From Dorea sp. AF36-15AT (GTDB taxonomy: Bacteria > Bacillota > Clostridia > Lachnospirales > Lachnospiraceae), in contig NZ_QUDV01000002.1 of NCBI RefSeq assembly GCF_003477705.1, forward strand, positions 62,001-126,000: a stretch of DNA of 64,000 nt. The letters are read 5' to 3'. The notes below the pieces were generated by a model. That model was not told the DNA's origin and did not search any database. It was given only the letters and a program-made list of their open reading frames with translations. Positions 39,164 to 47,329 of this stretch are shown piece after piece (the stretch's first letter is position 1; every line of letters starts with the position of its first letter). A program made the position numbers and the translations under genes.

Positions 39164-39358
39164 ATGGCAAGTTACAATTATATGATGAGTGCTGATGAAG
39201 TGGCACAGGAATTAAACTGCTCAAAATCTCATGCCTATAAACTGGTGAAAGCTATGAATAAAGAATTATCTGCACAGGGATATATTACGATGGCTGGAAG
39301 AATACCAAAGGCGTTTTGGGCAAAAAAGATGTATGGCTATGAAATAGCAGGAAATTAG
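39164..39358 (+). CDS. xis: Excisionase-like small HTH protein
   Basis: 64 residues with an AGGAGG site. HTH (SADEVAQELNCSKSHAYKLVKAMNKEL) and the wing-like GRIPKAFWAKKMYG are typical of excisionases of Firmicutes elements. Eleven bases before the integrase. Expected to bend att DNA and favour excision. Confidence 0.75.
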   Translation: MASYNYMMSADEVAQELNCSKSHAYKLVKAMNKELSAQGYITMAGRIPKAFWAKKMYGYEIAGN

Positions 39359-39369
39359 GGAGGATCAAT

Positions 39370-40461
39370 ATGGCTTACAGAGAAAAAGACACAAAAAAAT
39401 GGACAGCCCAGTGGTTTGAGACAAATGTCATGGGTGAGAAGAAAAAACGCAGAAAGCGTGGATTTGAAACAAAGCGAGAAGCATTGGAGTTTGAACGAAG
39501 CAAAAAGTTGAGCAATGAGCGAAGTATGGATATGAAGCTGAGCGATTTTATTGAGATTTATTTTTCAGACAAACAAAATGATCTGAAAGATCGAACAATC
39601 AAAAATAAAAGATATATGATGCAACAGCATATAGTTCCATATTTTGGAAATCAGATGATGAGTGAGATCAAGGCTTCGCAGATTATTCAGTGGCAGAATG
39701 AAATACAGAAGAAAGGATATTCAGATTCTTATTTGAGAATGATACAGAATCAGTTGACCAGCCTGTTTACACATGCAGCTAAAATCTATGATCTGCCGAT
39801 TAATCCATGCAAGAAAGTGAAACGAATGGGAAATTCAGATTCGAGAAGTTTGAACTTCTGGACACTGGACGAGTACAAACAGTTTATACAGACAATGGAG
39901 ACGGGAACAAGATATTATCTTATGTTTGAGATGTTGTTCTGGACTGGATGCAGGATCGGGGAGCTGCTTGCGATTACAAAAGCTGATATCAATTTTGAAA
40001 AGAATCGGCTTAGTATCAATAAGACTTATTACCGGACAGGAATGCAGGATATTATCACAGAACCGAAAACAAAACAGTCCTTTCGGACAATCGAAATTCC
40101 GGAATTTCTGAAAGAGGAAATTAAGGAATTTGTAGATGGTCATTACGGAATGCCGGATACAGAAAGATTATTTCCGGTTGTTCAGGAAGCGGTACAGCAT
40201 AAGATGAAACGGCAGATTGAGCTGGCAGGAGTGAAGAAAATTCGAGTGCATGATATCAGGCACAGCCATGTGGCTTATCTTATTGAGAAAGGTGTGGAAC
40301 CGTTATTGATTCGGGACAGATTAGGTCATAAAGATATTCGTATCACATTGAACACTTATGGACATCTTTATCCAAATCAGCAGAGAAAGATTGCAAATCT
40401 TCTGGATAATGAAAATGGAAATGCTGTTACCGGATTGGGAGAAGAAAGAGATGAATGTTGA
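39370..40461 (+). CDS. int: Tyrosine site-specific integrase
   Basis: 363 residues. N-terminal arm-binding domain (AYREKDTKKWTAQWFE ... GFETKREALEFE), SAM-like core-binding domain (residues about 57-150) and catalytic domain with Arg195 (TGCRIGELL), His294-x-x-Arg297 (HDIRHSHV), His320 (LGHKD) and Tyr330 (NTYGHLY). All active-site residues are present, so the enzyme should be active. It recombines attP with the tuf 3' end, to judge by the flanking repeats. Confidence 0.95.
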   Translation: MAYREKDTKKWTAQWFETNVMGEKKKRRKRGFETKREALEFERSKKLSNERSMDMKLSDFIEIYFSDKQNDLKDRTIKNKRYMMQQHIVPYFGNQMMSEIKASQIIQWQNEIQKKGYSDSYLRMIQNQLTSLFTHAAKIYDLPINPCKKVKRMGNSDSRSLNFWTLDEYKQFIQTMETGTRYYLMFEMLFWTGCRIGELLAITKADINFEKNRLSINKTYYRTGMQDIITEPKTKQSFRTIEIPEFLKEEIKEFVDGHYGMPDTERLFPVVQEAVQHKMKRQIELAGVKKIRVHDIRHSHVAYLIEKGVEPLLIRDRLGHKDIRITLNTYGHLYPNQQRKIANLLDNENGNAVTGLGEERDEC

Positions 40462-40503
40462 AAAGGCAAAAGAAAAAGCCCAGATAAATAATCTGAGCAA
40501 GTT

Positions 40504-40598
40504 CTCTGATAATCAGATTCACTGATATACCATCTTGGCAGATTCAGTATATCACGAATCGGGAAATACGACAATTCCCGAATATCTGTTTATCAGAG
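40504..40598 (+). repeat. Nested inverted repeats upstream of the ATPase gene
   Basis: CTCTGATAA..CAGAT (40504-40518) pairs with its complement at 40583-40598; inside are TGATATAC/GTATATCA and TCGGGAA/TTCCCGA arms. The result is a three-armed structure in a gap without a gene. It could be a replication origin for the excised circle, a nicking region, or an mRNA leader. Confidence 0.5.
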
Positions 40599-40630
40599 AC
40601 TTGCCCGGAAGGGCAAGAGGAGATGATGGA

Positions 40631-41713
40631 ATGAATATGAATGAAAAAAATAAAATTGAGAATTGTAGAATAGAACCAAAACTGAAACTGATCAATATGG
40701 ATTCAGTAGAGGTGGAACAGGTAGAATGGCTGCTTTATCCGTTTATTCCTTATGGAAAAGTGACCATTATACAGGGAGATCCAGGAGAAGGCAAGACAAC
40801 GATGGTACTTCAGATTATTGCAAAACTGACCAGAGGAGAGCCGATTCTTCCTGTTACTGATACAACGAAAACAAAAGAAAAACGAAGTGATGAAGTCGAT
40901 AGTGAGAATGAAGATTTAGATGCTGAAGATAATATGCAGGAACAGTCTTCTGTGTCACCTGTAAATGTAATCTATCAGACAGCAGAAGATGGACTTGGAG
41001 ATACTATCAAACCCAGATTACTTGCTGCAGGTGCAGATTGTTCAAAGGTGCTGGTGATTGATGACAGTGACCAGCCACTGACAATGGCAGATGTCAGATT
41101 GGAAGAAGCAATCGTGCAGACAAAAGCAAAAATGGTTGTTCTTGATCCGATACAGGGCTTTCTGGGAGCGGACGTAGATATGCACAGGGCAAATGAGATC
41201 AGACCACTGATGAAGCGTATCGCAGTGCTGTCAGAAAAATATCACTGTGCAGTCATTTTAATCGGTCATATGAACAAAAACAGCAACGGCAAATCTTCTT
41301 ATCGAGGACTTGGATCCATTGATTTTCAGGCTGCTGCAAGAAGTGTTCTGATTGTCGGGCGAGTGAAAGATGAACCGGAAGTAAGAGTGGTATGTCATAC
41401 GAAGAGTTCTCTTGCACCGGAAGGAACGTCCATTGCATTCAGACTGGATAAGAATAATGGGTTTGAATGGATTGGAGAATATGATATCAGTGCCGATGAA
41501 CTTCTTAATGGAGACGGAAGGGGACAGAAAAGTCGGAAAGCAAAAGAATTTCTCCTTGAGATACTGGCAAATGGAGGAATGACTCAGAAGAAAATTGCAG
41601 AAGAAGCAGAAGCCAGAGGAATCAAAAGTAAAACGCTATGGAACGCCAAACGGGAACTTGAAATTGATTCCGTAAAACGTGGAAAGCAATGGTATTGGAT
41701 GTTGCCAGAATAA
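40631..41713 (+). CDS. RecA-like ATPase (RepA/helicase type) of the element
   Basis: 360 residues from ATG 40631, which follows AAGAGGAGA; the longer frame from 40535 crosses the inverted repeats. Walker A GDPGEGKTT at residues 49-57, Walker B KMVVLDPIQGF, and GHMNKNSNGKSSYRGLGSID as in AAA_25/RepA-type hexameric helicases. A C-terminal winged helix (GGMTQKKIAEEAEARGIKSKTLW) may bind DNA. Likely acts in replication of the circular form. Confidence 0.8.
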   Translation: MNMNEKNKIENCRIEPKLKLINMDSVEVEQVEWLLYPFIPYGKVTIIQGDPGEGKTTMVLQIIAKLTRGEPILPVTDTTKTKEKRSDEVDSENEDLDAEDNMQEQSSVSPVNVIYQTAEDGLGDTIKPRLLAAGADCSKVLVIDDSDQPLTMADVRLEEAIVQTKAKMVVLDPIQGFLGADVDMHRANEIRPLMKRIAVLSEKYHCAVILIGHMNKNSNGKSSYRGLGSIDFQAAARSVLIVGRVKDEPEVRVVCHTKSSLAPEGTSIAFRLDKNNGFEWIGEYDISADELLNGDGRGQKSRKAKEFLLEILANGGMTQKKIAEEAEARGIKSKTLWNAKRELEIDSVKRGKQWYWMLPE

Positions 41714-41780
41714 AAATGGAAGATGGCAAGATTACCATTTCTTAAGAAGAGGGAATCTTGCTATCTTGAAAGGAGAACAG

Positions 41781-42020
41781 ATGCAAAATAAAAGTGTACA
41801 GATTCCATACGAGTTATTCTTTCAGCTCTTGCAATATTTTTTGATGGATAACTACGATGGCGAAGAAATAATCCGGTTGGGATTGGAGAAAAAACTGGAT
41901 GCAATGGTGAATCGTGAAGTATACAGCAAATCCAAAACAGCACCAACGGAAGAAGAAAGAGAAAAGTTCCGGCAGGAATATCTGGACAGACGGGGAATAC
42001 CGGAGAACTTTCGATGGTAA
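41781..42020 (+). CDS. Small conserved mobile-element protein
   Basis: 79 residues from ATG 41781 with AAGGAG upstream. Short helical protein ending TAPTEEEREKFRQEYLDRRG followed by IPENFRW, a sequence type I know from many Firmicutes integrative elements, where it is unassigned (sometimes labelled complexin-like). No catalytic motif. Function unknown. Confidence 0.7.
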   Translation: MQNKSVQIPYELFFQLLQYFLMDNYDGEEIIRLGLEKKLDAMVNREVYSKSKTAPTEEEREKFRQEYLDRRGIPENFRW

Positions 42021-42194
42021 AGGTTCTTTCTGAACACTTTATTACAGGAGCGTGTCACGCACCTGTAGATAGCAGACAAGGAGAATGTTGGTAAGGTGTA
42101 GTCGGGAGTTGACTGGCGTAGAAGAGAATTTTCAAAAGGGAGCCCTGATTCAGGGCACCCCTGCGGAAACGGTAGATGAAAGGAGATTGGCACA

Positions 42195-42422
42195 ATGAGA
42201 GAAGGAAGATTAGGATATAACAGTCATAACAAAAGATATGGATTATTATCATCAGATCTATGGATTGATACAGGATTTCACTGTGGAGAATGCCTGGAAG
42301 TGTTGCTTGATGATGAATGGGTTCAGACCAGAATGGAAATGAATCCTGCAAGAGAATGGTATCTTGTAGGGACACCGTATTGTGGTGATTTGGAATATAT
42401 TCGGGCAAGGATACCGGAGTAA
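42195..42422 (+). CDS. DUF5348-like small protein
   Basis: 75 residues with GAAAGGAGA upstream. The pattern LGYNSHNKRYGL ... FHCGECLEVLLDDEW ... REWYLVG matches the DUF5348 small proteins of clostridial mobile elements. Beta-rich, no known function. It sits between the ATPase block and the relaxase. Confidence 0.7.
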   Translation: MREGRLGYNSHNKRYGLLSSDLWIDTGFHCGECLEVLLDDEWVQTRMEMNPAREWYLVGTPYCGDLEYIRARIPE

Positions 42423-42492
42423 AGGTCTCTGTACCCCCGGAGGGCGCAAGGGTACTTTTGATGGACGGTACGGCTGTCGAAAGTGCTTTTGC

Positions 42493-42591
42493 GTTACTTT
42501 TGACAAAAGTAACAAAACCGCCGTATCCGGCGAATATTTCTTTTTATACTATAGCTGGCAAAGATACAAATTTATGTGCCATGTCTGGCAC
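42493..42591 (+). other. Candidate transfer origin (oriT) region upstream of relaxase
   Basis: Within the 195-base gap before the relaxase are a perfect nine-base hairpin GTTACTTTT/AAAAGTAAC (42493-42513), a CGCCG/CGGCG arm, an A/T-rich patch with TATACTATAG, and GTGCCA/TGGCAC (42576-42591). MobV relaxases usually nick next to their own gene in such a region. The nick site itself cannot be placed from sequence. Confidence 0.45.
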
Positions 42592-42617
42592 TGGTTTTAG
42601 AAAGCGGGGTGAGGAAT

Positions 42618-44039
42618 ATGACGATGAAACGAACAATCAGTGGTATGATCGGGACAGGGTCTCTGGCTCATAACAGACGAGATTTTATAGCAGAAAATGT
42701 TGATTCAGACAGAGTGCAATTAAATATTTGTTACCGGAATGAGAATCTGAAAGAAGTCTATAAAGAGCTGTTTGATGAAGCTGTAGAACGGTATAATGTC
42801 GGGAAAAGAAAAGATCGGCAGATTACAAATTATTATGAAAAGATTCGCCAAGGAAAACAGGAAAAGTTGTTCCATGAAGTGATTTTCCAGATTGGAAACC
42901 GAGAAGATATGGCTGTTGGAACAGAAGCAGGAGATCTGGCTGTAAACGTACTGGATGAGTATGTAAAAGATTTCCAGAAACGGAATCCGACACTTCGGGT
43001 ATTTAGTTGCTATCTGCATCAGGATGAGGCTACTCCACATCTCCATATTGACTTTATTCCTTATGTGACGGGTTGGAAAGGAAAAGGAATGGATACCAGA
43101 GTTTCACTGAAACAGGCATTAAAAAGTCTTGGATTTCAAGGTGGAAATAAGCATGATACGGAACTGAATCAGTGGATAAATCATGAAAAAGAAGTTCTGG
43201 CAGAGACTGCAAAGCAGTATGGAATTGAATGGGAACAGAAAGGTACTCATGAGGAACATCTGGATGTCTATAACTTCAAGAAAAAAGAACGGAAAAAGGA
43301 AGTACAGGAATTGGAGCAGGAGAAAGAGCATCTAACTGCTGAAAAAGAAGAATTAACAGCACAAATTGCAGAATCCAGAGCAGATATCCAGAATTTAAAA
43401 GACGATAAGGAACAGGCAATCAAGGCGAAGCAAGAAGCAGAACAAAAGGCAGGGAGCGCAGAAAAAGAACTAAAAAGCCTGGAAGATCGCAGAGAACAGC
43501 TACAACCGATTATGGATAGTGTGAGCAAAGAAATCAAAGAATATGGAACGGTTAAAATGTTACTGCCGGAGGCGGGCACGCTAGAACGGGCAGTAACCTA
43601 TCGAGATAAAAAAATTAAACCACTGTTTCTTCAAATAAAGAATAAGGTTGCTGTAATGGCGGCTCAGGTTAAAGAACTCACGAAAGAGGTGGAAGGTTGG
43701 AAGAGAAAATATCAAAAGGTGAAACAAAAATATAATGCTATTCAGAGAGAACTGGATGATATACGTAAAGATAATCAGAAATTGTCGGAAGAAAAAGATA
43801 TATTACAAGGTGTTTCTGATAGGTATGATCGTGTTGTGCGTGTTCTTGGAATAGAAACTGGAGATACAGCAGTACAGCAGGATATTCAAAACGAGAAAGT
43901 CCTGGAAGAAAAGCGACGGATGGAACAAATGCCGAAGGGAAATATTCATGAAAGATTGGCATGGGGAATGAAAAAAAGCGAGATGGAGAATCAGCAGCGT
44001 AAGAAAACTAAATCAAAAAACAGAGAAATGGAGAGATAA
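42618..44039 (+). CDS. mobV: MobV-family relaxase (Pre/Mob)
   Basis: 473 residues from ATG 42618 (GGTGAGG upstream). The N-terminal 210 residues form the Pre/Mob relaxase domain: GTGSLAHNRRDF near the start and the metal-binding TPHLHIDFIPY with His141 and His143. The rest is a long coiled coil (about residues 225-330 and 365-420) with a basic tail, as usual for these proteins. It nicks oriT and pilots the strand through a helper conjugation system. Confidence 0.88.
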   Translation: MTMKRTISGMIGTGSLAHNRRDFIAENVDSDRVQLNICYRNENLKEVYKELFDEAVERYNVGKRKDRQITNYYEKIRQGKQEKLFHEVIFQIGNREDMAVGTEAGDLAVNVLDEYVKDFQKRNPTLRVFSCYLHQDEATPHLHIDFIPYVTGWKGKGMDTRVSLKQALKSLGFQGGNKHDTELNQWINHEKEVLAETAKQYGIEWEQKGTHEEHLDVYNFKKKERKKEVQELEQEKEHLTAEKEELTAQIAESRADIQNLKDDKEQAIKAKQEAEQKAGSAEKELKSLEDRREQLQPIMDSVSKEIKEYGTVKMLLPEAGTLERAVTYRDKKIKPLFLQIKNKVAVMAAQVKELTKEVEGWKRKYQKVKQKYNAIQRELDDIRKDNQKLSEEKDILQGVSDRYDRVVRVLGIETGDTAVQQDIQNEKVLEEKRRMEQMPKGNIHERLAWGMKKSEMENQQRKKTKSKNREMER

Positions 44040-44043
44040 GATT

Positions 44044-44418
44044 ATGGAAACACACATTTATGATGAAAAGAACGGATTAAGCTATACTTTGCATGGAGAT
44101 TATTATTTGCCGGATTTGGTATTGAATGAAGAAGAACCGATATATGGGAAATATGGAATGCTGAGGAAACAGTTTCTGAAGGAACACAGATTAGCAAAAT
44201 ATCAATATTTGTTGTTGACTGGAAAGCTGACGGAACACCTGAATCAGATTGATCAGGAGAGCAGAGAGCAGGTGGAAATGCTTATGGAACAGATGGCAGA
44301 AAAACAGGGCGTAACTGAAGAATTAAAGGTACAGAATCGGACGAAGTGGGTTAGACTGATGAATAATATAAAAGCTAGTGCAGAAGAAATGGTGTTGAGA
44401 GAAATACTTTATATATAA
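44044..44418 (+). CDS. tnpV: TnpV-like protein
   Basis: 124 residues. The layout LSYTLHGDYYLPDL ... GKYGMLRKQFLKEHR ... RTKWVRLMNNIKASAEE matches the TnpV family first named in clostridial mobilizable transposons. Function unknown; not a transposase by motif. Four bases after the relaxase stop, so cotranscribed. Confidence 0.8.
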   Translation: METHIYDEKNGLSYTLHGDYYLPDLVLNEEEPIYGKYGMLRKQFLKEHRLAKYQYLLLTGKLTEHLNQIDQESREQVEMLMEQMAEKQGVTEELKVQNRTKWVRLMNNIKASAEEMVLREILYI

Positions 44419-44489
44419 GTATTGTTTGTAAAGGACTGAACAGGAAAAGCATAATACTATCCGGCTTATTAAGATTTATTTCACATCTC

Positions 44490-44538
44490 TTGATTTTTAT
44501 TACGGTTACTGATATAGTTATTACAGTAACCGTAATAA
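44490..44538 (+). promoter_or_regulatory. Promoter and operator of the padR gene
   Basis: TTGATT at 44490 and TATAGT at 44513 with a 17-base spacer. A 15-base perfect inverted repeat (TTATTACGGTTACTG at 44497 and its complement ending at 44538) straddles the -10 box. This is the expected form of a PadR self-repression site (GTTAC...GTAAC core). Confidence 0.75.
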
Positions 44539-44550
44539 GGAGGGGATGCT

Positions 44551-44874
44551 ATGAGGGATAATGTGAAAAGTGGTGCACTCACAGAAGTGACATTCTATAT
44601 TTTGCTTTCACTCTACTCACCTAAACACGGATATGCTGTCATGCAGTTCATTGAAGAAAAAACAGGTGGGCGGCTTTCATTGGGAGCAGGCACTTTATAT
44701 GGTGCATTAAATTCAATGCAGGAAAAGGGATGGATTGAGCTTTTCGGAGATAGTGAAGGTAGAAAAAAAGAGTATCTTATCACTGTAAAAGGAAAGGAGA
44801 TAGCTGAAAAAGAACTTATCAGACTTCGTGAACTTGTAGGTATTGCAAGCGGAATTGTAGGAGGTACATTATGA
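44551..44874 (+). CDS. PadR family transcriptional regulator
   Basis: 107 residues with GGAGGGG upstream. Winged-helix domain: LTEVTFYILLSLYSPKHGYAVMQFIEE and GTLYGALNSMQEKGWIEL. The short form without the long C-terminal dimerisation domain. Overlaps the DUF2812 gene by four bases; PadR plus DUF2812 is a common pair in Firmicutes. Regulation of the pair through the adjacent palindrome is very likely. Confidence 0.88.
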   Translation: MRDNVKSGALTEVTFYILLSLYSPKHGYAVMQFIEEKTGGRLSLGAGTLYGALNSMQEKGWIELFGDSEGRKKEYLITVKGKEIAEKELIRLRELVGIASGIVGGTL

Positions 44875-45458
44875 GCAAAAAGTGTTATCGTTTTTTTGGC
44901 GGGCTATTGACGGTACAGAAAAACTGGCTGAATAAGATGGCTGAAAAAGGTTATCGCCTTATTCGAACGGGAAAATTACTCTATGAATTTGAAAAATGTA
45001 AGCCAGGTCAAGTTCAATATTGCGTGGAGTTTATAGGACAAAAATCAAAAGCTAATGCTGAAGATTACCATGATTTCTTGGAAGAAATGGGATATTCCGT
45101 ATTCTATAAAAATATCAATCTTAATTATTCTGTTGGTAAAGTTCGCTGGCGTCCGTGGGCTGAAATTGGCGGTCGTATTGCAACAAACACTACAACATTT
45201 AACAGGGAATTGCTGATTGTAGAAAAAGAAAATGATGGAAAACCTTTTGAACTTCATACGTCCTATGAAGATAGGGCAAATTATTACAGTAATTTGCGAA
45301 ATCCCTGGCTTTTATTAATGCTTATGCTCGTGGCATTTGCTACCGTAAATCGGTCTGTTATTTTAGGCATAGTTGCTGTGATTTTTCTAATCCCTGTCAT
45401 TATATACCAGTTGCAAATTATGAAAAATAGGCATGAAGCGAAGATGAAGGAGTGGTGA
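44871..45458 (+). CDS. DUF2812 membrane protein
   Basis: 195 residues. Soluble N-terminal domain starting KKCYRFFGGLLTVQKNWLNKM with the family feature AEKGYRLIRTG, then two membrane helices (about 143-160 and 163-183) and a basic tail. Function of DUF2812 proteins is unknown; partner PadR regulators often respond to antimicrobials or envelope stress. Confidence 0.8.
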   Translation: MSKKCYRFFGGLLTVQKNWLNKMAEKGYRLIRTGKLLYEFEKCKPGQVQYCVEFIGQKSKANAEDYHDFLEEMGYSVFYKNINLNYSVGKVRWRPWAEIGGRIATNTTTFNRELLIVEKENDGKPFELHTSYEDRANYYSNLRNPWLLLMLMLVAFATVNRSVILGIVAVIFLIPVIIYQLQIMKNRHEAKMKEW

Positions 45459-45623
45459 TTCAGGATAACAAGGTTGGTTTAGCTGATGCAATGTAATGCA
45501 CTGTCGTTTGAGGGTTAGTAGCCCGTTCTTAAATTTGTGGGCAGTTTGTTGCTGATGATATAAATATTAGAGAAAATTAATTGAAAGTTAAAAAAAGAAA
45601 GTAATAAGTAAACAAAGGCTCAA

Positions 45624-45652
45624 TTGTAAACATGTATTGGGAACGCTATAAT
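45624..45652 (+). promoter_or_regulatory. Promoter of the XRE-TPR gene
   Basis: TTGTAA at 45624 and TATAAT at 45647, spacer 17, shortly before the GGAGGTG site of ATG 45679. The rest of the 220-base gap shows nothing clear. Confidence 0.65.
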
Positions 45653-45678
45653 GGAAATAAGGACAGGAGGTGTGAACA

Positions 45679-46734
45679 ATGCGTATTGGTGAGCAGATAA
45701 AAAACTATCGAAAAACTGAGGGATTAACACAAGAACAGGTGGCAAATTATCTGGGTGTTTCTACTCCTGCGGTAAATAAATGGGAAAAGGGAAATACATA
45801 TCCGGATATCTCATTACTTCCAGCTTTGGCACGATTATTGAAAATTGATATGAATGAATTGTTTTCGTTTCGTGAAGAATTGACCGAAAAAGAGATTGGA
45901 CAATTTGTGAATGAACTTTCGGAAGTTTCATTGGACAGCTTTACAGAGGCTTTCGAGATGGCATCTCGTAAAATACAGGAGTATCCTCATTGCGACTTAT
46001 TAATATATACGATCGCAACCGTTCTGAACGGATCTTTGACTTTGTCAGATCTTAATGGCGAAGAACGAATGGAATATAATACAGCTATTATTGAGTGGCT
46101 GGAACGAACAGCAGACAGTCAGGATGAAAGAGTGAGAAATTCAAGCGTTTTTATACTTGCAACAAAATATGTCCAAATGGAGAAATATGAAGAAGCAAAT
46201 GCCCTTTTGAAAAAAATTCCTGATACTGTAATTGATGCAACGATTATGAAAACAAGTGTATTAGCACATCAGGAAGGAACAGACACTGCTGCGTTATTCC
46301 TGGAAGGGAAACTGCTACAGGCAGTTGTCAATATTCAAAGCTACTTGTATAAGTTAATTGAAATGGAAGAAGAAACAGAAAATCATGATAAAGCAGAGAG
46401 AATTGCTGAGATTACAGATCACATGATATCGTTGTTTGGACTATGGAATTACGGCAACACAGTGCCATATCTGCTGATTGCTGGATATCGAAAAGATGTA
46501 GAAAAATGTGTTCAGTTAATTAAGCAATTATTAAGTGAATCACAGAAGCCTTGGAATATGACACAATCCCCTTTGTATTACAGGTATGAAGATACTGCAC
46601 AGGGAAAAGCCTTTTCGGGAGTTGGAAAAAATTTTGTTCGTGAATTGTATTCGGAAATTGAAAATAAGAAAGAGTATGAATTCTTGAGAGGGAATAAGGA
46701 ACTCGAATTAATTTTTGAGGAACACTTGAAATAG
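45679..46734 (+). CDS. XRE family regulator with helical-repeat C-terminal domain
   Basis: 351 residues. HTH at residues about 3-58 (IGEQIKNYRKTEGLTQEQVANYLGVSTPAVNKWEKG). The remaining 290 residues look all-helical, TPR-like, as in peptide-sensing RRNPP-type regulators, but no cognate peptide gene is visible. May control element functions or host genes. Last protein gene before the toxin-antitoxin-like locus. Confidence 0.82.
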   Translation: MRIGEQIKNYRKTEGLTQEQVANYLGVSTPAVNKWEKGNTYPDISLLPALARLLKIDMNELFSFREELTEKEIGQFVNELSEVSLDSFTEAFEMASRKIQEYPHCDLLIYTIATVLNGSLTLSDLNGEERMEYNTAIIEWLERTADSQDERVRNSSVFILATKYVQMEKYEEANALLKKIPDTVIDATIMKTSVLAHQEGTDTAALFLEGKLLQAVVNIQSYLYKLIEMEEETENHDKAERIAEITDHMISLFGLWNYGNTVPYLLIAGYRKDVEKCVQLIKQLLSESQKPWNMTQSPLYYRYEDTAQGKAFSGVGKNFVRELYSEIENKKEYEFLRGNKELELIFEEHLK

Positions 46735-46782
46735 GTTGTAAAAATGTATGGAAATAGATATAGTTGAGAAAGAAGAAAATTT

Positions 46783-46917
46783 TTGACATTTCCACAGACG
46801 CGTGCTAATATGATTATAGAAAAAGAGTGCTACCGATAGACGGTTAGTCCGTTTTACTATTTAGAATATCATCAAAGATAACCGCTTAGTTTACCAGACC
46901 AGGGCGGTTATTTTTGT
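46783..46917 (+). ncRNA. Putative antitoxin RNA of a par-like type I locus
   Basis: TTGACA at 46783 and TAATAT at 46806 (17-base spacer) start a transcript near 46818. Its 5' end has GTGCTACC...CGGTTAGTCC (46827-46850), shared with the opposing toxin message, and it ends at an ATAACCGC/GCGGTTAT hairpin with a T run (46878-46917) that overlaps the 3' end of the toxin frame. Length about 100 bases. No open frame with a ribosome site. Confidence 0.65.
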
Positions 46918-47006
46918 GTTTTATGATTATCTTTGCCTAATGTATATCCGATACTAAAGCAGGTTAAGCCGAAGCTCACTACTGCTATGAAGTCAATAAT
47001 ACTCAT
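46908..47006 (-). CDS. 32-residue membrane peptide, putative type I toxin
   Basis: The frame MSIIDFIAVVSFGLTCFSIG followed by YTLGKDNHKTQK starts at ATG 47006 with AAAGGAGGG eight bases upstream on the minus strand. One membrane helix and a charged tail, like small holin-type or Fst-like toxins. The mRNA starts about 110 bases upstream from a good promoter and has a structured leader (AGAGGG/CCCTCT stem). Toxicity is inferred from form and context only. Confidence 0.65.
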   Translation of the reverse strand: MSIIDFIAVVSFGLTCFSIGYTLGKDNHKTQK

Positions 47007-47081
47007 TGGCTTAGCCCTCCTTTCCAATGGATTCCTTTACAGGTTTCTATGTAATCAGAGGGTCACAGTCCCTCTGGAGAA

Positions 47082-47149
47082 GGACTAACCGCCTACCGTT
47101 ATGGTAGCACCCATGTTTCGATTATAACAGTTAAAAATTACCGGTGCAA
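47082..47149 (-). promoter_or_regulatory. Toxin promoter and 5' repeat
   Basis: On the minus strand TTGCAC (47144-47149) and TATAAT (47121-47126) are 17 bases apart, with a TG extended -10. The start of the message (47110-47082) carries GTGCTACC...CGGTTAGTCC, the same direct repeat as in the opposing RNA with five extra bases in the middle, which allows pairing at both ends of the two RNAs. Confidence 0.7.
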
Positions 47150-47208
47150 TATAAAGTTGGTAGAGAAGTATCTAGTATCTACAGAAGAAAATCGGTTTGA
47201 GTATTCTC

Positions 47209-47228
47209 CGGTGCCAAAACGGTGCCAA
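47209..47228. repeat. Subterminal 20-bp element repeat, right
   Basis: Exact copy of 38386-38405 in the same orientation, about 100 bases inside the right attachment repeat. Probable integrase arm site. Confidence 0.7.
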
Positions 47229-47329
47229 GAAATCAGGCAAATCAAAATAGGTGGTGCAATTCAGCCGTTTTTCACTGTATTTTGGAGAGAAAACCATAAA
47301 AAATATGAGGTAAAACGGGATTAAAGTAT

